From: CBDCVN01 sp965223585
Lineage (GTDB): Bacteria > Deinococcota > Deinococci > Deinococcales > Trueperaceae
NCBI GenBank assembly: GCA_965223585.1
Contig: CBDCWW010000022.1
Span: 186,001 to 250,000 of the forward strand
Direction of reading: 5' to 3'
DNA length: 64,000 bases
The notes under the pieces were generated by a model. It saw only the letters and a list, made by a program, of their open reading frames with translations. It made no database searches and had not been told where the DNA came from. Below, piece by piece: positions 27,247 to 36,800 of this stretch. The position numbers and the translations under genes were made by a program. Position 1 is the first letter of the stretch, and the number at the start of each line of letters is the position of its first letter.

Positions 27247-27291
27247 ACTTGTTAATTCTAACAGATTAGTTTTCAATAGGGTAGGCAACAC

Positions 27292-28084
27292 ATATGGTTT
27301 TCATAATGCAAAAGCCCCTTTCTAATGATGTTTGTCTTAAAGCATTCTTTACTTCTTAATTATTCTCATGAATTTTTAGATAGGGTTTAAACCATTTGAT
27401 TAAGGATCATTAATTGCCCTCTAGAAAAGTTGAGGTGTAAGTCTTAGGGGATTTTCATACTACTTCAAGACTTATAGCAATTAATTAAAACTAAATTCAT
27501 GAAAGAAGACCATCTACTTTGTTATGCTTATAAATATATTTATAGGGTAGTTTTAGTTTAAAACCCATATCAATTAATTTAGTTGATGAGTTGTAGTTTT
27601 TAAGAACTTTATAAAATTTTTTATGTGTTGTTAAGTATTTTTTGGTTGGAATCATGTTATTCTGATATGAATTATAGAGAACTTAAATTTTATGACCTGA
27701 ACTTAACTGTAAAATATGTTATACTGGAGCCTTTAAATAGTGAAATTAATTGAGCAAGGTTGTTAGAAAAATTTAGCTATGATATATTTGTGAAAACGAT
27801 GAGCTGTGTATTATTTTGCCTAAAAAAAACGATGTCATACAAAACAAGAACAATTGAAGTTGAACAGCACCTTAATAAAGCATGTGAGGTACTGCTGTAT
27901 GTTTATAATTATACTTGAGGTACTTGAGGCAAAAACTAGTAATTTTTGTAGTTTTGCTTTATGGATTTTAATAAGAATGAGATGGAATTTGCCTTGAGTA
28001 TTGATTTATTTTATTTTAGTTTGTTACAGTGCTTAAGTTCACTGTGCAAAATAACATCCCTAATTCTTGAGGAAGGGGTATACA
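27292..28084. other. Long AT-rich intergenic region before the collagen-like gene
   Basis: About 790 bases without a convincing gene. A short dyad, CAGTG-N8-CACTG, lies at 28027-28044, about 40 bases ahead of the collagen-like gene, and could be an operator. A 28-codon frame at 27832-27918 is judged doubtful. No clear -35/-10 pair was found. Confidence 0.4.
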
Positions 28085-31000
28085 TTGAGAAGTCTTAAAC
28101 AAGCTGTGCACTCACTATTTTCAGAGCGAGTGCCGATACTCTTCCTGAGGCTTGTAATAATGCTATTGGCAACCTTCCTATGTTTGCCAACAGTGTTAGC
28201 CCAACAAGCGACAGGTCGCAATCTCTCTTCGGCAGAGATTTTAGCAATTATTGAGGTACCCGACCCTGTACCTAAGATTCATACAGTGCGTGTGGCATCG
28301 ACTACAAATGATACACACACAGCAACTTTCGTTGTTAAGAATGTAACTAATCAGAGGTGGGAATACGAAGTTACTGAAACTTTGTCAGCAGGTGGCTTTG
28401 AGTGGTTACGTGTTATATCATACTCAGGCGTAGTGGAGTCTTTATCAGACGCTCGTAATTCTGGGCGTGATGTTGTTGAGTTCATAACCTTCTGTCCAGA
28501 GGATCCGCTGCAGTTTTTTAACAACGGCTTTGCGATTTCTGAGGACATAGTTGTTCGTCTAAAAGATCCTAATGCAGGTTCAGCTGAGCAACGTGTAAGG
28601 GTTGAACTTTCTTGTGCTCCTCGAGCCAGTATCTCTATACCCGTTGTGCCCGGCCCACAAGGCCCTAGTGGCCCACAAGGCCCTAGCGGTCCATCAGGTG
28701 CTCCCGGTGCTCCTGGTCCAATAGGCCCAGTAGGTCCAGCAGGCTCTCCCGGTGCTCCCGGTCCCGTGGGTCCAGTAGGCCCAGCAGGTGCTCCTGGCCG
28801 AGCAGGCCCACCTGGCCCAGTAGGTCCAGCAGGTGCTCCCGGTCGTAATGGTGCACCCGGCCCAGTAGGACCAGTGGGTCCAGCAGGTGCTCCCGGAGCC
28901 CCCGGTCCAAGTGGTCCGCAAGGCCCATCAGGTGTAAGCTGTTGGGATACCAATAGAAATGGTGTAAACGAAGCTAACGAAGATCGCAATCGTGATGGTC
29001 GTTTTGATTCACTAGATTGTCAAGGTCCAAGTGGTCCACAAGGTCCAGCAGGTGCTCCCGGAGCTCCCGGACGTAATGGTGCACCCGGTCCAGTAGGCCC
29101 AGTAGGTCCAGCAGGCGCTCCCGGCCCAGTAGGTCCAGCAGGTGCTCCCGGACGTAATGGTGCACCCGGTCCAGTAGGCCCAGTAGGTCCAGCAGGCGCT
29201 CCTGGTGTTCCCGGTCCAGTAGGTCCAGCAGGTGCTCCCGGCCGTAATGGTGCACCCGGTCCAGTAGGCCCAGTAGGTCCAGCAGGCGCTCCTGGTGCTC
29301 CCGGTCCAGTAGGCCCGGTGGGTCCAGCAGGTGCTCCCGGCCGTAATGGTGCACCCGGTCCAGTAGGTCCGGTAGGTCCAGCAGGCGCTCCCGGTGCACC
29401 CGGTCCAGTAGGCCCAGTGGGTCCAGCAGGTGCTCCCGGCCGTAATGGTGCTCCCGGTCCCGTGGGTCCGGTAGGTCCAGCAGGCGCTCCCGGCCGTAAT
29501 GGTGCCCCCGGTCCAGTAGGTCCGGTAGGTCCAGCAGGCGCTCCCGGTGCCCCCGGCCCAGTAGGACCAGTGGGTCCAGCAGGTGCTCCCGGGCGTAATG
29601 GTGGTCCTGGTCCAGTAGGTCCAGTAGGCCCAGCAGGTGCTCCCGGCGCTCCCGGTCCGAGTGGCCCCCAAGGCCCATCAGGTATAAGCTGTTGGGATAC
29701 CAATAGAAATGGTGTAAACGAAGCTAACGAAGATCGCAATCGTGATGGTCGTTTTGACTCACTAGATTGTCAAGGCCCAAGCGGTCCCCAAGGTCCAGCA
29801 GGTGCTCCCGGACGTAACGGAGGTCCTGGTCCAGTAGGTCCAGCAGGCGCTCCTGGTGCTCCCGGCCCAGTAGGTCCAGTGGGTCCAGCAGGTGCTCCTG
29901 GCGCTCCCGGCCCAGTAGGACCAGTGGGTCCAGCAGGTGCTCCTGGTGCCCCCGGTCCAGTAGGTCCAGTAGGTCCAGCAGGTGCTCCTGGCCGTAATGG
30001 AGGTCCCGGTCCAGTAGGTCCAACAGGCGCTCCCGGCCCAGTAGGACCAGTGGGTCCAGCAGGTGCTCCTGGCCGTAACGGAGGCCCCGGTCCAGTAGGT
30101 CCAACAGGCGCTCCCGGTCCAGTAGGTCCAGTGGGTCCAGCAGGTGCTCCTGGTGCCCCCGGTCCAAGTGGTCCACAAGGCCCATCTGGAATAAGCTGTT
30201 GGGATACCAATAGAAATGGTGTAAACGAAGCTAATGAAGACCGCAATCGTGATGGTCGTTTTGATTCACTAGATTGTCAGGGTCCAAGTGGTCCCCAAGG
30301 TCCAGCAGGCGCTCCCGGCCGTAACGGAGGTCCCGGTCCAGTAGGTCCAACAGGTGCTCCTGGCCCAGTAGGTCCAGTAGGTCCAGCAGGTGCTCCTGGT
30401 GCTCCCGGCCCAGTAGGACCAGTGGGTCCAGCAGGTGCTCCTGGCCGTAACGGAGGCCCCGGTCCAGTAGGTCCAACAGGCGCTCCCGGTCCAGTAGGTC
30501 CAGTGGGTCCAGCAGGTGCTCCTGGTGCCCCCGGTCCAAGTGGTCCACAAGGCCCATCTGGAATAAGCTGTTGGGATACCAATAGAAATGGTGTAAACGA
30601 AGCTAATGAAGACCGCAATCGTGATGGTCGTTTTGATTCACTAGATTGTCAGGGGCCAAGTGGTCCCCAAGGTCCAGCAGGCGCTCCCGGTCGTAATGGA
30701 GGTCCCGGTCCAGTAGGTCCAACAGGTGCTCCCGGCCCAGTAGGACCAGTGGGTCCAGCAGGTGCTCCTGGTGCCCCCGGTCCAGTAGGTCCAGCAGGTG
30801 CTCCTGGCCGTAATGGAGGTCCCGGTCCAGTAGGTCCAACAGGTGCTCCCGGCCCAGTAGGACCAGTGGGTCCAGCAGGTGCTCCTGGTGCCCCCGGTCC
30901 AGTAGGTCCAGTAGGTCCAGCAGGTGCTCCTGGCCGTAATGGAGGTCCCGGTCCAGTAGGTCCAACAGGCGCTCCCGGCCCAGTAGGACCAGTGGGTCCA

Positions 31001-33394
31001 GCAGGTGCTCCTGGCCGTAACGGAGGCCCCGGTCCAGTAGGTCCAACAGGCGCTCCCGGTCCAGTAGGACCAGTGGGTCCAGCAGGTGCTCCTGGTGCCC
31101 CCGGTCCAAGTGGTCCACAAGGCCCATCTGGAATAAGCTGTTGGGATACCAATAGAAATGGTGTAAACGAAGCTAATGAAGACCGCAATCGTGATGGTCG
31201 TTTTGATTCACTAGATTGTCAGGGGCCAAGTGGTCCCCAAGGTCCAGCAGGCGCTCCCGGTCGTAATGGAGGTCCCGGTCCAGTAGGTCCAACAGGTGCT
31301 CCCGGCCCAGTAGGACCAGTGGGTCCAGCAGGTGCTCCTGGTGCCCCCGGCCCAGTAGGTCCAGTAGGTCCAGCAGGTGCTCCCGGCCGTAATGGAGGCC
31401 CCGGCCCAGTAGGTCCAGTGGGTCCAGCAGGTGCTCCTGGTGCCCCCGGTCCAGTAGGTCCAGCAGGTGCTCCCGGTCGTAATGGAGGTCCCGGTCCAGT
31501 AGGTCCGGTAGGTCCAGCAGGCGCTCCCGGAGCCCCCGGTCCAAGTGGTCCCCAAGGCCCATCAGGTATAAGCTGTTGGGATACCAATAGAAATGGTGTA
31601 AACGAAGCTAACGAAGATCGCAATCGTGATGGTCGTTTTGATTCACTAGATTGCCAAGGTCCAAGTGGTCCCCAAGGTCCAGCAGGTGCTCCCGGTCGTA
31701 ATGGTGCTCCTGGTCCAGTAGGCCCAGTAGGTCCAGCAGGCGCTCCCGGTGCTCCCGGTCCAGTGGGTCCAGTAGGTGCTCCTGGTGCTCCCGGCCCACA
31801 AGGTCCTAAAGGTGATACTGGTGCTCCCGGTGCCCCCGGTCGTAATGGAGGGCCCGGTCCAGTAGGTCCAGTAGGACCAGCAGGCGCTCCTGGTGCTCCC
31901 GGTCCAGTAGGTCCAGTAGGTCCAGCAGGTGCTCCCGGTCGTAATGGAGGTCCCGGTCCAGTAGGTCCGGTAGGTCCAGCAGGCGCTCCCGGAGCCCCCG
32001 GTCCAAGTGGTCCCCAAGGCCCATCAGGTATAAGCTGTTGGGATACCAATAGAAATGGTGTAAACGAAGCTAACGAAGATCGCAATCGTGATGGTCGTTT
32101 TGATTCACTAGATTGCCAAGGTCCAAGTGGTCCCCAAGGTCCAGCAGGTGCTCCCGGTCGTAATGGTGCTCCTGGTCCAGTAGGCCCAGTAGGTCCAGCA
32201 GGCGCTCCCGGTGCTCCCGGTCCAGTGGGTCCAGTAGGTGCTCCTGGTGCTCCCGGCCCACAAGGTCCTAAAGGTGATACTGGTGCTCCCGGTGCCCCCG
32301 GTCGTAATGGAGGGCCCGGTCCAGTAGGTCCAGTAGGTCCAGCAGGCGCTCCTGGTGCTCCCGGTCCAGTGGGTCCAGTAGGTGCTCCTGGTGCTCCCGG
32401 CCCACAAGGTCCTAAAGGTGATACTGGTGCTCCTGGTGCCCCCGGTCGTAATGGAGGGCCCGGTCCAGTAGGTCCAGTAGGTCCAGCAGGCGCTCCTGGT
32501 GCTCCCGGTCCAGTGGGTCCAGTAGGTGCCCCTGGTGCTCCCGGCCCACAAGGTCCTAAAGGTGATACTGGTGCTCCCGGTGCCCCCGGCCGTAATGGAG
32601 GGCCCGGTCCAGTAGGTCCAGTAGGACCAGCAGGCGCTCCTGGTGCTCCCGGTCCGGTAGGTCCAGTGGGCCCAGCAGGCGCTCCCGGTGCTCCCGGTCC
32701 AAGTGGTCCCCAAGGCCCATCAGGTATAAGCTGTTGGGATACCAATAGAAATGGTATAAACGAAGCTAACGAAGACCGCAATCGTGATGGTCGTTTTGAC
32801 TCACTAGATTGTCAAGGTCCAAGCGGTCCACAAGGTCCAGCAGGTGCTCCTGGTGCCCCCGGTCCAGTAGGCCCAGTAGGTGCTCCCGGTGCTCCTGGTC
32901 CAGTAGGTCCAGTAGGCCCAACAGGTGCTCCTGGTGCTCCCGGTCCAGTAGGCCCAATAGGTCCACAAGGTCCTAAAGGTGATACTGGCGCCCCCGGTGC
33001 TCCCGGCCGTAATGGAGGACCCGGCCCAGTAGGCCCAGTAGGTCCAGCAGGTGCTCCCGGCCGTAATGGAGGCCCCGGTCCAGTAGGCCCAGTAGGCCCA
33101 GTAGGCCCAGCAGGAGCCCCCGGTGCTCCTGGTCCAGTAGGTCCTATAGGTCCAATGGGTCCACAAGGTCCACAAGGCTTAGTTGAAGAACCCTATTACA
33201 GTTTTGTAAGAGCGTTTTATGAATTCTGTGCACTATATGACTCACAAGTAAATAGTGCTTATGTGGCTTCACTCGAGCGTGAGGTTGCTGACCTTAGAGC
33301 TAAACTATCTAACTTTGAGAATTGCACTGTTAACTGTGGTAATGCACCAGTTAATGTTGCTCCTAGTCAGCCTTATCACCCCACTAATAAGTAA
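28085..33394 (+). CDS. Secreted collagen-like protein with eight Cys-flanked calcium-type modules
   Basis: 1769 residues from TTG 28085; GAGGAAGGGG ends seven bases before it, which makes it better than the TTG at 28067. A signal peptide ends at about TVLAQQ. A non-collagenous N-domain (about 25-185) follows. Gly-X-Y repeats, chiefly GPVGPVGPAGAPG and GRNGGPGPVG, run from about 190 to 1697. They are interrupted eight times by a nearly identical module, SCWDTNRNGVNEANEDRN followed by RDGRFDSLDCQ, with two DxNxxG-type loops between two Cys. The last 72 residues hold a short coiled coil (ASLEREVADLRAKLSNFENC) that could nucleate the trimer. I infer a triple-helical surface fibre with calcium-binding, disulfide-closed knots. 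A strong terminator follows. Confidence 0.9.
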   Translation: MRSLKQAVHSLFSERVPILFLRLVIMLLATFLCLPTVLAQQATGRNLSSAEILAIIEVPDPVPKIHTVRVASTTNDTHTATFVVKNVTNQRWEYEVTETLSAGGFEWLRVISYSGVVESLSDARNSGRDVVEFITFCPEDPLQFFNNGFAISEDIVVRLKDPNAGSAEQRVRVELSCAPRASISIPVVPGPQGPSGPQGPSGPSGAPGAPGPIGPVGPAGSPGAPGPVGPVGPAGAPGRAGPPGPVGPAGAPGRNGAPGPVGPVGPAGAPGAPGPSGPQGPSGVSCWDTNRNGVNEANEDRNRDGRFDSLDCQGPSGPQGPAGAPGAPGRNGAPGPVGPVGPAGAPGPVGPAGAPGRNGAPGPVGPVGPAGAPGVPGPVGPAGAPGRNGAPGPVGPVGPAGAPGAPGPVGPVGPAGAPGRNGAPGPVGPVGPAGAPGAPGPVGPVGPAGAPGRNGAPGPVGPVGPAGAPGRNGAPGPVGPVGPAGAPGAPGPVGPVGPAGAPGRNGGPGPVGPVGPAGAPGAPGPSGPQGPSGISCWDTNRNGVNEANEDRNRDGRFDSLDCQGPSGPQGPAGAPGRNGGPGPVGPAGAPGAPGPVGPVGPAGAPGAPGPVGPVGPAGAPGAPGPVGPVGPAGAPGRNGGPGPVGPTGAPGPVGPVGPAGAPGRNGGPGPVGPTGAPGPVGPVGPAGAPGAPGPSGPQGPSGISCWDTNRNGVNEANEDRNRDGRFDSLDCQGPSGPQGPAGAPGRNGGPGPVGPTGAPGPVGPVGPAGAPGAPGPVGPVGPAGAPGRNGGPGPVGPTGAPGPVGPVGPAGAPGAPGPSGPQGPSGISCWDTNRNGVNEANEDRNRDGRFDSLDCQGPSGPQGPAGAPGRNGGPGPVGPTGAPGPVGPVGPAGAPGAPGPVGPAGAPGRNGGPGPVGPTGAPGPVGPVGPAGAPGAPGPVGPVGPAGAPGRNGGPGPVGPTGAPGPVGPVGPAGAPGRNGGPGPVGPTGAPGPVGPVGPAGAPGAPGPSGPQGPSGISCWDTNRNGVNEANEDRNRDGRFDSLDCQGPSGPQGPAGAPGRNGGPGPVGPTGAPGPVGPVGPAGAPGAPGPVGPVGPAGAPGRNGGPGPVGPVGPAGAPGAPGPVGPAGAPGRNGGPGPVGPVGPAGAPGAPGPSGPQGPSGISCWDTNRNGVNEANEDRNRDGRFDSLDCQGPSGPQGPAGAPGRNGAPGPVGPVGPAGAPGAPGPVGPVGAPGAPGPQGPKGDTGAPGAPGRNGGPGPVGPVGPAGAPGAPGPVGPVGPAGAPGRNGGPGPVGPVGPAGAPGAPGPSGPQGPSGISCWDTNRNGVNEANEDRNRDGRFDSLDCQGPSGPQGPAGAPGRNGAPGPVGPVGPAGAPGAPGPVGPVGAPGAPGPQGPKGDTGAPGAPGRNGGPGPVGPVGPAGAPGAPGPVGPVGAPGAPGPQGPKGDTGAPGAPGRNGGPGPVGPVGPAGAPGAPGPVGPVGAPGAPGPQGPKGDTGAPGAPGRNGGPGPVGPVGPAGAPGAPGPVGPVGPAGAPGAPGPSGPQGPSGISCWDTNRNGINEANEDRNRDGRFDSLDCQGPSGPQGPAGAPGAPGPVGPVGAPGAPGPVGPVGPTGAPGAPGPVGPIGPQGPKGDTGAPGAPGRNGGPGPVGPVGPAGAPGRNGGPGPVGPVGPVGPAGAPGAPGPVGPIGPMGPQGPQGLVEEPYYSFVRAFYEFCALYDSQVNSAYVASLEREVADLRAKLSNFENCTVNCGNAPVNVAPSQPYHPTNK
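28653..33177 (+). repeat. Intragenic tandem repeat tract (collagen Gly-X-Y)
   Basis: The tract is built from permutations of GGTCCAGTAGG, GGTCCAGCAGG, GTGCTCCCGG and CGTAATGG blocks. The eight CWD modules begin near 28938, 29687, 30193, 30566, 31135, 31570, 32030 and 32728, and are almost identical at DNA level. It is far richer in G and C than the flanks. Such tracts change length by slippage and recombination. Confidence 0.9.
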
Positions 33395-33420
33395 ACTTTT
33401 CTAAGTTTTAGTTTCTTTGA

Positions 33421-33450
33421 AAGCGGTGTCTTTAAGACACCGCTTTTTTT
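33421..33450 (+). terminator. Rho-independent terminator of the collagen-like gene
   Basis: Twelve-base perfect arms (AAGCGGTGTCTT and its complement) with a one-base centre, then a run of T. Confidence 0.9.
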
Positions 33451-33472
33451 ATGCCTTTTGGATTTTATTTAG

Positions 33473-33563
33473 TGGCGGAGAGAGAGGGATTCGAACCCTC
33501 GGTAGAGGAGACCCCTACAGCGGTTTTCGAGACCGCCCCGTTCAACCGCTCCGGCATCTCTCC
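33473..33563 (-). tRNA. tRNA-Ser, anticodon CGA
   Basis: The minus strand gives acceptor GGAGAGA pairing with TCTCTCC, discriminator G and an encoded CCA. The anticodon loop is CTCGAAA. A long variable arm, as in type II tRNAs, and the T-loop GGTTCGAATCC are present. It reads UCG codons. Confidence 0.95.
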
Positions 33564-33576
33564 GTTTCAACAGGCC

Positions 33577-33996
33577 TTAAGGAATAAAATGCGGTTCTTC
33601 TGTAATTGACTTTAAGCACTCATCAATAGACAATTCTTGATAGAGTTCCCACCATTGGTTTGTATGTCTCATATAAGAAAGGTTGAACTTGTTATCAGCT
33701 ACATACTCCATCCTTGCAAACTTAGTTTCAAATGATGGAGATATTGCATTTGGTCCGGGGCAATTGTATTTTGCACAAAAATAAAAATAATGCCTATACC
33801 ACTTAGAATATATGTCAGCCAGATAATTAAGGTTGCTATCAGTAGGGGGCGATTCTATTTTTGTAGGCTTGATTTTATTTTCAATAACTTTATCAGCTTT
33901 TTCTTTGAGGCTTGCCTTAACTAATTCAGGAACTTTAGGAGCTATTTTCTTAGGAGCAGTAGGCAACCACATTTTCTTTTGCTTTCTTTTGGTCAT
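33577..33996 (-). CDS. Conserved-looking small basic protein, clpA operon partner
   Basis: 139 residues. The first 45 are Lys/Pro-rich (TKRKQKKMWLPTAPKKI). The rest is compact and aromatic, with YLADIYSKWYRHYFYFCAKY, then PGPNAISPSFETKFARMEYV and YMRHTNQWWELYQELSIDEC. The density of Trp, Tyr and His suggests a folded domain, possibly nucleic-acid binding at the basic end. No family is recognised. It begins six bases after the clpA stop on the same strand, so they share a transcript; a link to ClpA substrates is only inference. Confidence 0.7.
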   Translation of the reverse strand: MTKRKQKKMWLPTAPKKIAPKVPELVKASLKEKADKVIENKIKPTKIESPPTDSNLNYLADIYSKWYRHYFYFCAKYNCPGPNAISPSFETKFARMEYVADNKFNLSYMRHTNQWWELYQELSIDECLKSITEEPHFIP

Positions 33997-34002
33997 AACG
34001 TT

Positions 34003-36255
34003 CTACTTTACTGCTATCGACAACTTATCTTTTGCTGCTTTTACTAATGCTTCTCCACCATTTTGTAGCTTTCCAAAAAGCACCTCTTCGGCCAAAGGTT
34101 TTTTTATGTTTTCTTGAATAACTCGAGCTAAAGGCCTTGCCCCTTGTAGAGGATCGTAACCTTTTTCAGCAAGCCACTTACGTGCCTCGTCAGTTAAACT
34201 TAAGCTGACTTTTTGCTCAGTAAGTTGCTCTTGCAATTCTTGAATAAACTTATCTACTATGCTGAGCATAACCTCTGGCTGCAACGGTGCAAATTGTACA
34301 ACGGCATCTAAGCGATTACGGAACTCAGGGCTAAACATGGTTTTTATAGCCTCTAGACTTACGGCAGCTTTTGTGCCGCTGGTAAAGCCTACCAATTCTT
34401 GAGAGGCTTCTGCTGCACCTGCGTTAGTGGTCATAATTAAGATAACACTGCGAAAATCTACTTTGCGCCCGTTATGATCTGTTAACTTTCCATAATCCAT
34501 TACTTGCAAGAGTAAACTAAAAAGGTCAAAATGGGCCTTTTCTATTTCATCTAAAAGTAAGACACAATGCGGTTTTTGAATTATTGCATCGGTAAGTAAA
34601 CCCCCTTGATCAAAACCTACATACCCCGGTGGAGCACCAATAAGCCGAGAGATGGAGTGTTTTTCCATATACTCTGACATGTCAAAACGTACTAGTTCTA
34701 TGCCAAGGTGGTTAGCTAATTGCTTAGACAATTCTGTTTTACCTACACCAGTTGGTCCGGCAAAGAGAAAATTACCTATTGGTTTTTGAGGTTCACGCAA
34801 GCCTGAACGAGCTAACTTAATAGCACTTACTACTTCATTAACAGCTTCTTCTTGCCCAAAGACAGCTTTTTTTAGATGCTCTCCTAGTGTAGCCAAACGT
34901 TCCTTATCATCAGAAGACACTGATTTTTCAGGAATTCGAGCCATCTTAGCAATGGTAGACTCAATGTCAGGTACATCTATTAACTTTTTACGACTTTTTT
35001 CTGGGAAAAGAGCTTGTGCTGCTCCTGATTCATCTAAAACATCAATAGCAGAATCAGGCAAAAAGCGCTCTGCTAAGTGTTTTTCCGCCAACTTAACAGC
35101 TGTTTCTAAAGCCTCTGCTGTATAGCTAAGCTTATGGTGATCCTCAAAACGTGATTTTAAGCCTTCTAATATTTCTAAACTTTCTTTTTGGCTAGGTGCA
35201 ACTATATCAACTTTTTGAAAACGCCTTGATAGGGCACGGTCTTTTTCAATGGTTTTGTACTCTTGATAAGTAGTAGCACCAATACAACGCAAACCTGAAG
35301 CAAGGGCAGGCTTAAGCAGATTTGAAGCATCCATACTGCTACCAGTAGTTGATCCTGCACCCACTACTGTATGAATTTCATCAATAAACAGCACATTGTT
35401 TTCTGCTTCTAGTTCTCTAAGTACAGCTTTGAAGCGTTCTTCAAAATCTCCTCGGTAACGAGTGCCTGCTAGCAGGCTGCCCATATCTAGAGAATAAAGC
35501 TTGGCTTCTTGCAGTGACTGGGGAACATCATTTGCTATCATGCGCTGGGCAAGGCCGTTTACAACAGCGGTTTTACCAACTCCCGGATCACCAACTAACA
35601 AAGGGTTATTTTTGTTGCGCCTTGATAGCACTTGGAGTATACGACTAAGCTCAGCTTCACGACCAATTAAGGGATCTAATTTTTCTTCTGCTGCAAGAGC
35701 CGTAAGGTCAAGACAATAGGCTTCTAGAGGGTTATGGTCCACATCTATAGCGTCGCCAGCAATGTCACCGTCACCATTTTCTTTTTGTTTGCTGGGCCCC
35801 CTAGCTGAACGAGTATCTGTAACTAAGCTATTAGTTAAAGCACTAGTTAAAGCAAGCCGATTAACACCATGTTTTTCTAAAAGTAGGGTAGCCTGTGCCT
35901 CAGGCTCTTCAAAAAAGGCTACTAAAACATTGCCACCATGAGTAGTTTTACGTCCAGCTGCTTGCATGGAGTACTGGGCGTTTTGTAATACCCTCTCAAA
36001 AGCTACAGTGGGGGTAGTTTCAACATCAAAATTATCTACTAGATCATCAGGGATTGTTGCTAAAGCATCTAGAATTGCTTCTAGTTCTTTTTTGAGTTGT
36101 TTTAGGTTGACACCACAGGTCTTTAGTATTGGGGCAGCATCTGGGTCATCACAAAGTGAGTGAAGTAGGTGCTCGAGCGTTACATATTCATGCTGGCTTT
36201 CTCTAGCTAAATCTAGAGCACAAAATAAGGTTTCGCGGAGGTTATCAGCTATCAT
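34003..36255 (-). CDS. clpA: ATP-dependent Clp protease ATP-binding subunit ClpA
   Basis: 750 residues. The N-domain (1-140) has EYVTLEHLLHSLCDDPDAAP. AAA-1 has Walker A GDPGVGKT (222-229), FIDEIHTVVGAG and RFQKVDI. AAA-2 has Walker A GPTGVGKT and LLLDEIEKAH. There is no ClpB-type coiled-coil middle domain. In AAA-2 the loop after MTTNAG reads ELVGFTSG, the position of the ClpP-docking IGL/F loop. It unfolds proteins for ClpP; clpP and clpS are not in this window. ATG was chosen at the conserved N-terminus; upstream there is a TAAACT nine bases away and no SD. Confidence 0.95.
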   Translation of the reverse strand: MIADNLRETLFCALDLARESQHEYVTLEHLLHSLCDDPDAAPILKTCGVNLKQLKKELEAILDALATIPDDLVDNFDVETTPTVAFERVLQNAQYSMQAAGRKTTHGGNVLVAFFEEPEAQATLLLEKHGVNRLALTSALTNSLVTDTRSARGPSKQKENGDGDIAGDAIDVDHNPLEAYCLDLTALAAEEKLDPLIGREAELSRILQVLSRRNKNNPLLVGDPGVGKTAVVNGLAQRMIANDVPQSLQEAKLYSLDMGSLLAGTRYRGDFEERFKAVLRELEAENNVLFIDEIHTVVGAGSTTGSSMDASNLLKPALASGLRCIGATTYQEYKTIEKDRALSRRFQKVDIVAPSQKESLEILEGLKSRFEDHHKLSYTAEALETAVKLAEKHLAERFLPDSAIDVLDESGAAQALFPEKSRKKLIDVPDIESTIAKMARIPEKSVSSDDKERLATLGEHLKKAVFGQEEAVNEVVSAIKLARSGLREPQKPIGNFLFAGPTGVGKTELSKQLANHLGIELVRFDMSEYMEKHSISRLIGAPPGYVGFDQGGLLTDAIIQKPHCVLLLDEIEKAHFDLFSLLLQVMDYGKLTDHNGRKVDFRSVILIMTTNAGAAEASQELVGFTSGTKAAVSLEAIKTMFSPEFRNRLDAVVQFAPLQPEVMLSIVDKFIQELQEQLTEQKVSLSLTDEARKWLAEKGYDPLQGARPLARVIQENIKKPLAEEVLFGKLQNGGEALVKAAKDKLSIAVK

Positions 36256-36429
36256 GTTGTGATTAGTTTAACATAAGCAAGGTAAGTGTAATTTTTGGCA
36301 GTACCTTTGAGGTAAGGATGAACTAATGATCCTATCTGGGAGCCAAATTCAAGGAGTAGTTAAAAGGTAGAAAGGAAAAAGACTGAGCAAATACTCAGAC
36401 TTGTTTAGCCACTGGATTACTAATAATAC

Positions 36430-36435
36430 TATAGT
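36430..36435 (+). promoter_or_regulatory. -10 box TATAGT placed for a leaderless mRNA
   Basis: TATAGT ends six bases before ATG 36442, with no SD. Confidence 0.45.
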
Positions 36436-36441
36436 GTTGCT

Positions 36442-36540
36442 ATGAAAAGCCTAAAGATAAACAGAGCCTTAGTAACCCTCATAGTCGTGTCCTTTTTAGT
36501 AGTCTTGCTAAACTTGACTGTCGTAGTGCCTACACTCTAA
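36442..36540 (+). CDS. 32-residue hydrophobic peptide
   Basis: The ORF encodes a basic start (KSLKINR) and one TM-length hydrophobic helix (ALVTLIVVSFLVVLLNLTVV). The correctly spaced -10 box in front and the intrinsic terminator 220 bases downstream support a real transcript. It could be a small membrane protein or a type I toxin-like peptide. Function unknown. Confidence 0.45.
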   Translation: MKSLKINRALVTLIVVSFLVVLLNLTVVVPTL

Positions 36541-36653
36541 TGGTAACTATGTGTTGTACAGGAGAGTGATTTTACGCTCTCTTAACACTCTTTTGTGTAA
36601 GCTATAAGCATGAGAAAGGAGATATTTTTTTAAAAGCAACAAAAGAAAAACCC

Positions 36654-36733
36654 CCTCAAGAAAGCCATAAATTCCCTTCTACTAACTTCTCAAAAAACAT
36701 AGAGAACCAATCCTCAAGAAAACCATAAAATCC
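36654..36733. repeat. Two imperfect 22-base direct repeats
   Basis: The copies begin CCTCAAGAAA, continue with a CCATAAA core and end in TCC; they agree at 20 of 22 positions and start 58 bases apart. There are only two clear copies, so this is not a CRISPR array. Confidence 0.4.
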
Positions 36734-36761
36734 TGCTAAATCCTCTCAAAATAAATCCATT

Positions 36762-36800
36762 AACAGCCTGTGAGTCGCACTCTCACAGGCTGTTTTGTTG
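36762..36800 (+). terminator. Rho-independent terminator
   Basis: Perfect 13-base arms AACAGCCTGTGAG / CTCACAGGCTGTT with a seven-base loop, followed by TTTTGTTG. Confidence 0.75.

Noticed and set aside
27247..27291. GTG start for the ABC-F gene
   Set aside because: It adds 15 residues not matching the usual ABC-F N-terminus; ATG 27246 is better.
27832..27918. 28-codon frame possibly resembling the N-terminus of a TnpB/OrfB transposase
   Set aside because: The resemblance (VEQHLNKACEVLLYVYN) is too short and weak, and no further transposase text follows.
28351..33175. Many long minus-strand ORFs across the collagen-like gene, up to 520 codons
   Set aside because: They are mirror images of the Gly-X-Y repeat. 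Reverse complements of GGN and CCN codons give Pro- and Gly-containing repeats without stops. They have no SD, no signal peptide and no own promoter.
28653..33177. Dense short repeats that could look like a CRISPR array
   Set aside because: The period is a multiple of nine bases within one open frame encoding collagen; there are no unique spacers and no cas genes.
36654..36733. Direct repeats with a spacer as a mini-CRISPR
   Set aside because: Only two imperfect copies, no third, no leader and no cas genes nearby.
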